A stretch of 40,652 nucleotides of DNA from a virus. Of this stretch, positions 36,631 through 40,652 are shown piece by piece (position 1 is the first letter of the stretch; every line of letters starts with the position of its first letter). A program made the position numbers and the translations under genes. The stretch lies in IMG/VR virus record IMGVR_UViG_3300049046_000087, positions 1-40,652 of that record. One strand, 5' to 3'. The notes beneath the pieces were generated by a model, which searched no databases, was not told the DNA's origin, and saw only the letters and a list, made by a program, of their open reading frames with translations.

Positions 36631-37617
36631 TTACCGGAAGGTGGTGCGAGAGCGCAGGGCAACGCCCCAGTCGCTCTTGAGAATCGCGTTACCCCAGAAA
36701 GTCTTCCAACCGATGTAGATTTTCTGGCCCAGTGGGTTATTGGAGTCCGGCTTATCCACGATGATGAGCTTGGGCCCCTTCAGCGAAGAGCCGAGCGACG
36801 CGAGATTGACCGCGCCGAACGCCTCTTTGCCGAGCACCAGACCCACGTGAATATTGTCCGTGCCGCTGAACGTGCCTTCGGTGGCGTTCTCGGTGAACGG
36901 CACCGAGGTGGTGCACACCTTCGTGCCGTAGTATTCTCCGACCTCGCCGTTGAAAATGCGCTCGGCATTGTTTTGGCGGACCACCTCGCGGAATTCCGCG
37001 TTGTCCATGAGGTCCGCACACTGGCCGGCGCTGAGGATCGCACCGTACTTGCCTGCCGTGGCCGATCCGAAGCGCGGCGCGCGGGTCTTGTACAGGTACG
37101 TCGAAGAAATCAGGAGATCCTTCGGGACGATCTTGCCGGCGGAGTCAGAGGCGCCCGTGAGTGCGGCATAGTTCGCCAGCGCCTGCGCGTAGCGCTTCGT
37201 GAGGCCCGTGGTCGCGTTGCAGAGCGGATTCCGCAGTCGCACGTCAATATCCAGCGTGAATTCATCCGCGGCGAGATCCGTGGCAGCCTTGATGGTATTC
37301 AGCAGGGCCGTCTGCGACACGACATCCGTGACGCTCATTTTCTGGCCAATCTGCACCAGCGGGACGTCGATCGTCGTGAACGAAATGTCGCGTTCGGTCG
37401 AAGGCGCGACGCCTTCAGTGAGGGTTGCTGGCGCGCCGGCAGCGGACAAGTCAGCAGTCGGCGGACGGAAAAAGCGAATCGTCGTGGCGCCGGCATTTTT
37501 CGGCATGTCCTCGAGCTTCGCAAAGGCAAGGAGCTGCGTTTCTTGCTTTACGCGATTGAGCAGCTGTTTGGAAAAGAACGTCTGATACGTGTTGGAAAGA
37601 GTCGTCGTGGTATTCAT
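36631..37617 (-). CDS. Major capsid protein (N4-gp56-like)
   Basis: A 328-residue protein that builds the capsid shell (HK97-type fold). The pattern fits the N4-gp56 family: an N-terminus with TYQTFFSKQLLNRVKQETQL, then AGATTIRFFRP, the middle IGQKMSVTDVVSQTALLNTI, and the C-terminus QKIYIGWKTFWGNAILKSDW. There is no long scaffold-like extension, in line with a separate scaffold gene upstream. Length is usual for the family. Confidence 0.88.
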   Translation of the reverse strand: MNTTTTLSNTYQTFFSKQLLNRVKQETQLLAFAKLEDMPKNAGATTIRFFRPPTADLSAAGAPATLTEGVAPSTERDISFTTIDVPLVQIGQKMSVTDVVSQTALLNTIKAATDLAADEFTLDIDVRLRNPLCNATTGLTKRYAQALANYAALTGASDSAGKIVPKDLLISSTYLYKTRAPRFGSATAGKYGAILSAGQCADLMDNAEFREVVRQNNAERIFNGEVGEYYGTKVCTTSVPFTENATEGTFSGTDNIHVGLVLGKEAFGAVNLASLGSSLKGPKLIIVDKPDSNNPLGQKIYIGWKTFWGNAILKSDWGVALRSRTTFR

Positions 37618-37643
37618 CTAACAAGAGTGAGTTCGTCTGTCGT

Positions 37644-38615
37644 TTAGACTGACTCGCCTCTGTCCACCGCCGCTGCCAGTTCGCGCAATTCGTCGAAGCT
37701 CTGAACGTTGTTCGGATCCTTCGGCGTCGGCGTTCCAGCAGGGTTGCTTCCAGAAATGCCAGTCAGTTTGTTGAGGCGGCTGATTTCGGCTTTGGCCTTG
37801 TCCAGTTCGCCTTGCAGCGCCTTAGCCTGTCCGGCGGCGTGCATAATCCGGGCAACCTCGTGGGCAGCTTTGATTCCGTCCGGAGCGGACAGAAAAAACC
37901 GACTCCACGTTTTATTGTGCAGGAGTTCCTGCGTAACCTTAACGATCGGGTTGCTCGGGTCGTTAAGCGACGGATCGGCGTCGATTAGACCGGCGGTGTG
38001 CTTCTGCCACTCGGTTTGAAACTCCGGCGTCTTCCAGTTCTCGCTGCTCGCCCGGGCTTCGGCCTTCGGCTGCTGCGCTTCCTGTGCGCGGAGTTCCTTC
38101 GCCTTGTCGCGGGCCAAGCTCGCCATCCGCTCGTTGCCCTCTTCCTCGTACATCTTCGCCAAGTCATCGAGGAGCTCCGGATCTTGATCGGCCTTTTTGG
38201 GCTTTTTCAGTTCCTGCATCTCCTGGCGCATCTTCGCCATTTCGGCGTCGTATTTCGCCTTCTCAGCGCGAAACGCTTCCTTTTCCTTCTGGAATTCGGC
38301 CCAGTTGCGGTCAAAGCGTTCCCGCTCTTTCTGCTTCTTCTGGAACTCGGATTCCTTGGGCTTCGCCTCCTGTTTCTTGTCTGCGTTGTCCTTGGCCTCG
38401 GGCTCTTCCTGCGATTCTTTGCCGGCATCGGCCGGCGCGTCTTTTTGATCAGTCGCAGCCTGATCGTTGTCCTTGGCCTTGGGTGTGTAGTCGCGTCCAT
38501 CGTCCGCCGCTTTCGCCATTGCCTCGAGATCGGCCATGGAAAAATCAGCGTCCGCAGGTGCGGGCGTTGCCGTTTCGTTCGCTGTGCTTGTCGCTTCTTG
38601 TACGATTCCGTCCAT
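37644..38615 (-). CDS. Scaffold protein
   Basis: A 323-residue, strongly charged protein rich in Lys, Glu, Asp, Ala and Gln. It has an acidic N-terminal half, a long coiled coil (about 75-185; RFDRNWAEFQKEKEAFRAEK) and a helical C-terminal end with NKLTGISGSNPAGTP. This composition, and its place directly before the capsid gene, are those of an assembly scaffold. ATG 38615 comes 3 bases after the previous stop. Confidence 0.85.
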   Translation of the reverse strand: MDGIVQEATSTANETATPAPADADFSMADLEAMAKAADDGRDYTPKAKDNDQAATDQKDAPADAGKESQEEPEAKDNADKKQEAKPKESEFQKKQKERERFDRNWAEFQKEKEAFRAEKAKYDAEMAKMRQEMQELKKPKKADQDPELLDDLAKMYEEEGNERMASLARDKAKELRAQEAQQPKAEARASSENWKTPEFQTEWQKHTAGLIDADPSLNDPSNPIVKVTQELLHNKTWSRFFLSAPDGIKAAHEVARIMHAAGQAKALQGELDKAKAEISRLNKLTGISGSNPAGTPTPKDPNNVQSFDELRELAAAVDRGESV

Positions 38616-38618
38616 TTA

Positions 38619-39023
38619 TTACGGGTTTAGATGTTCGAGATCGTCGGCGCCCGTGTCGCCGTCTCTCTCGCTTTCCCGCGTCTCCGTGAGCGGGATCACG
38701 CTTAAAGTCTTAAATGCCTCCCATCCGGCCTTGTAGCCGGCGGCAAATTTGATGAACGCCAGCGTGTCACTGTTCTGTGAATACGCGGCCTGCGTCATCT
38801 GCTGCAGAGATTGGTTGTACATGATCACGTCGACCTTCTTCAGAACAGGTGACGCGAGCATTTCCCGGATCTGCTTCTGCTCGTTTTCGGTGAGCGGGTC
38901 CACGGGCTGCCACCGTGCCGGGCGCTGCAACGCCTCGACAAACGGCGCCAATTCCAGCGGAACTTCCATGGTGCGGGTGAGCCGCTGCGGCTTCCGCGCG
39001 AAAAGTGATTTGAGCCAGTTCAC
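38619..39023 (-). CDS. Hypothetical protein between portal and scaffold
   Basis: A 134-residue helical protein. It starts at GTG 39023 (M/V-NWLKSLFARKP), overlapping the portal stop as GTGA. The N-terminus is basic, the centre (LASPVLKKVDVIMYNQSLQQ and FIKFAAGYKAGWEAFKTLS) helical, and the end acidic. Similar small proteins with 'aGyk.G..af...' helices sit beside portals in other phages and may help head assembly; function not established. Confidence 0.6.
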   Translation of the reverse strand: MNWLKSLFARKPQRLTRTMEVPLELAPFVEALQRPARWQPVDPLTENEQKQIREMLASPVLKKVDVIMYNQSLQQMTQAAYSQNSDTLAFIKFAAGYKAGWEAFKTLSVIPLTETRESERDGDTGADDLEHLNP

Positions 39024-40652
39024 AGTGAATTCTCCATTGGGACCACGTCACCAAGCTGCTGCCCCGGCGCTGGCGGCATCCCTTGCTGCGGCTGCATCCG
39101 CGCTTGCTGCGCCTGTTCCACCATCTGCGCGAGCTTCGCCAGTTCGTTGACGAACGGCTCGAACTGCTGGCGTGCCTGTTGGTAGGCCTGCGGGTTTTTC
39201 TTCTTCAGCGCCTGCAGGTGCATGGCGCCGTGCTGCGATATCTGCCGCATCTGCTCGGGCGTGAGCGGCTCGCGCAGCTTGTTACGCCGATCGACAAAGC
39301 CGAACAGGCTCTGCAGGTGCGCAGGGTCGTCGTCATTCGGGCGAACCTCAGCCGGGAAGCCGAGGAGCATGATCGAAATCTCTTGCGCCTGATCTTCGAT
39401 TTGCTCCGCCTGCTGCGTGCCGGCGTTCTTAAGCAGCCGCTTCACTAGCCGGGGGTCGTCGGCCTCGAGCACCGATTTATCCAGCTCGTACTGGTCAATA
39501 TTCGGGTTGCCCTGGAACATCTGCTTGCGCGCGGAGGCACGCTGCAAAACGAGCTGGCGGTTGGTGTTGTCGCCGCTGCCGCTGGGCTCGATCAGGAACT
39601 TTTCCGACAACGCCTCTTTCGGCAGATTCTGCAGCTCCTCGAGCCAGAAAAAGCTCAGCGACTCGCCGGCGTATTGAACGTACAGCGCCCACGCCATGCG
39701 GAGGAGCAGGCCCATTTCACGGCGGAAGGTGCGCACACGGCTGTCGGTCCCTTGACCACTGACAGAACCAGCCAAATTCACTTCCGCGGCCGTGCGCGGC
39801 TTGTTCGCCCCCTGCATTTGTTGGGTGCCGAACAGCGGCGAGCCGCTCACCTCTTCCGCTACTTGGCGCGTCTGGTTCATCTGCGCCTGCAGATCGAATG
39901 GGATCTGCGGGAAAGGAACCGGCTTCAGCTCAAACGGCACAATGTCACCCGGCTGCAGCCTGACGTTTTGCTGACCGCCAAGCCCGTTGGGCGCTGAGTA
40001 CACGTCCGCCGTGGCGCGGGTCTGCAGATCCTTCTGCGCGTTCCAGTCGCGGCACAGCGAAGCCTCGAAGGGCGCGAGCTTCTCCGCGAGTCCGCGCGGC
40101 GCGTAATAGCCCTTGTCCTTCACCTCGGCGTTCATCTCCGCAAACGGCGGCACGCCCCTGGCGAAAATCCCCTTGTTGTACGGCAGTCCGAACTTGGGAC
40201 GCACGTCGACGTCCGGGCGAAGTGGTGAATACGTGCGCACTTCCCAGCTGCCGTTTTCCGTGCGGTCGTACACCTCCCAAATCACAATTTCTTCCTCCGT
40301 GGTGCCGTACGTCAGACCCTCACGGCGCAGCTTCTCTTGGTCCTGCGTGGTCGACTGTTCGTCCGCACCCTTGCCGCAGATCGACTTTATAAACGCCGCG
40401 TCCTGCTTAAAATTCTTCTGCCGCGTATACGCAGCTTTCGAGAAATGCTGCACGTGCACGATCCAGTCGGCGTCACGCAGCCGCTTCGTCCATGGCGGGA
40501 CGATCACAAAGCGCGGGTGGATCGCATCAAAGAGCACCTCTTTCCGATCCTGATCCCAGTACGTCTTTACGATCGCTTTTGCGTCCTGCAGCATCGTGTC
40601 GATGGCGGACGTAATTTCCTCCTCGAAATTGCTTTCCTGCTTCAGCTTGTAG
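39020..40652 (-). CDS. Portal protein, C-terminal part
   Basis: This is the open frame running in from the window end to a TGA at 39022-39020, encoding about residue 94 to residue 636 when joined over the repeat. Visible features are an aromatic-rich middle region, a segment around SGSPLFGTQQMQGANKPRTA typical of podoviral portals, and a C-terminal Gln/Met/Pro-rich tail, as often seen in the portal barrel or tail end. The stop overlaps the GTG start of the next gene (GTGA, 39023-39020). It is followed by a small protein, scaffold and major capsid protein, the expected head gene order. The assignment as portal is by context and overall character. Confidence 0.85.
   Translation of the reverse strand, partial: YKLKQESNFEEEITSAIDTMLQDAKAIVKTYWDQDRKEVLFDAIHPRFVIVPPWTKRLRDADWIVHVQHFSKAAYTRQKNFKQDAAFIKSICGKGADEQSTTQDQEKLRREGLTYGTTEEEIVIWEVYDRTENGSWEVRTYSPLRPDVDVRPKFGLPYNKGIFARGVPPFAEMNAEVKDKGYYAPRGLAEKLAPFEASLCRDWNAQKDLQTRATADVYSAPNGLGGQQNVRLQPGDIVPFELKPVPFPQIPFDLQAQMNQTRQVAEEVSGSPLFGTQQMQGANKPRTAAEVNLAGSVSGQGTDSRVRTFRREMGLLLRMAWALYVQYAGESLSFFWLEELQNLPKEALSEKFLIEPSGSGDNTNRQLVLQRASARKQMFQGNPNIDQYELDKSVLEADDPRLVKRLLKNAGTQQAEQIEDQAQEISIMLLGFPAEVRPNDDDPAHLQSLFGFVDRRNKLREPLTPEQMRQISQHGAMHLQALKKKNPQAYQQARQQFEPFVNELAKLAQMVEQAQQARMQPQQGMPPAPGQQLGDVVPMENSL
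40398..40652. repeat. Terminal direct repeat, right copy (circular join)
   Basis: This is the second copy of the 255-base repeat at the window start. It carries C at 40525 where the left copy has A at 128. Joining base 40652 to base 256 keeps the portal reading frame open and gives a 40,397-base circle. Confidence 0.95.

Noticed and set aside
1-40652. CRISPR array, diversity-generating retroelement or insertion sequence
   Set aside because: No regular spacer-repeat array, no reverse transcriptase motif and no transposase were seen.

Overview
The window is almost certainly one complete temperate, podovirus-like phage (prophage) genome of about 40.4 kb. It was opened inside its portal gene: bases 1-255 are repeated at 40398-40652 with a single mismatch, so the sequence closes into a circle of 40,397 bp. 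The host is not given by the sequence. The base composition looks GC-rich by eye, and a tRNA-Cys 3' end beside the integrase shows a bacterial chromosomal target. The integrase style resembles recombinases of Verrucomicrobia-like bacteria, but that is only a weak inference.

Layout. A lysogeny island lies at about 13.2-16.2 kb: a plus-strand repressor (13256-13813), a small ribbon-helix-helix-like gene (14092-14319), the attP site (14765-14808, matching the 3' half of tRNA-Cys) and a tyrosine integrase (14876-16174). Apart from one small membrane-protein gene and one doubtful ORF inside the island, everything else is on the minus strand and reads as a single unit. It starts at the repressor-proximal intergenic region (13147-13255), runs down through the early genes to position 1, passes the circular join, and continues from 40652 down to about 16100. 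About 25 gene junctions use 4-base stop/start overlaps (ATGA or GTGA), and these were used to choose many starts.

Early region (13146 to 2719). This holds many small proteins: DUF2303-like, SSB, a DUF5662-like protein, a DUF1508-like protein, several zinc-binding and helix-turn-helix (HTH) proteins, a C-5 cytosine DNA methyltransferase with a second long open frame inside it, and a winged-helix protein that may be the replication initiator. No DNA polymerase, helicase or primase is recognisable, so replication probably relies on the host.

Late region. The order is terminase small and large subunits (2674-540), portal (533 through the join to 39020), a small protein, scaffold, and an N4-gp56-like major capsid protein. 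Next come an EF-hand-containing fibre protein, a GH30-like glycoside hydrolase, an Ig/lectin-like protein, two membrane proteins probably of the lysis group, a fibre protein, a glycine-rich tail protein, tail adaptor and hub proteins, a GNAT-like protein, and three internal/ejection proteins. The last of these is 2,507 residues long with a zincin HEVAH motif. No canonical endolysin was recognised.

The most notable observations are the two overlapping frames in the methyltransferase gene (a GW[PA]T[PC] repeat protein in the +1 frame), the glycoside hydrolase among the tail genes, the tRNA-Cys attP with three tandem 10-mers beside it, and the single Ala/Ser polymorphism between the two copies of the end repeat.
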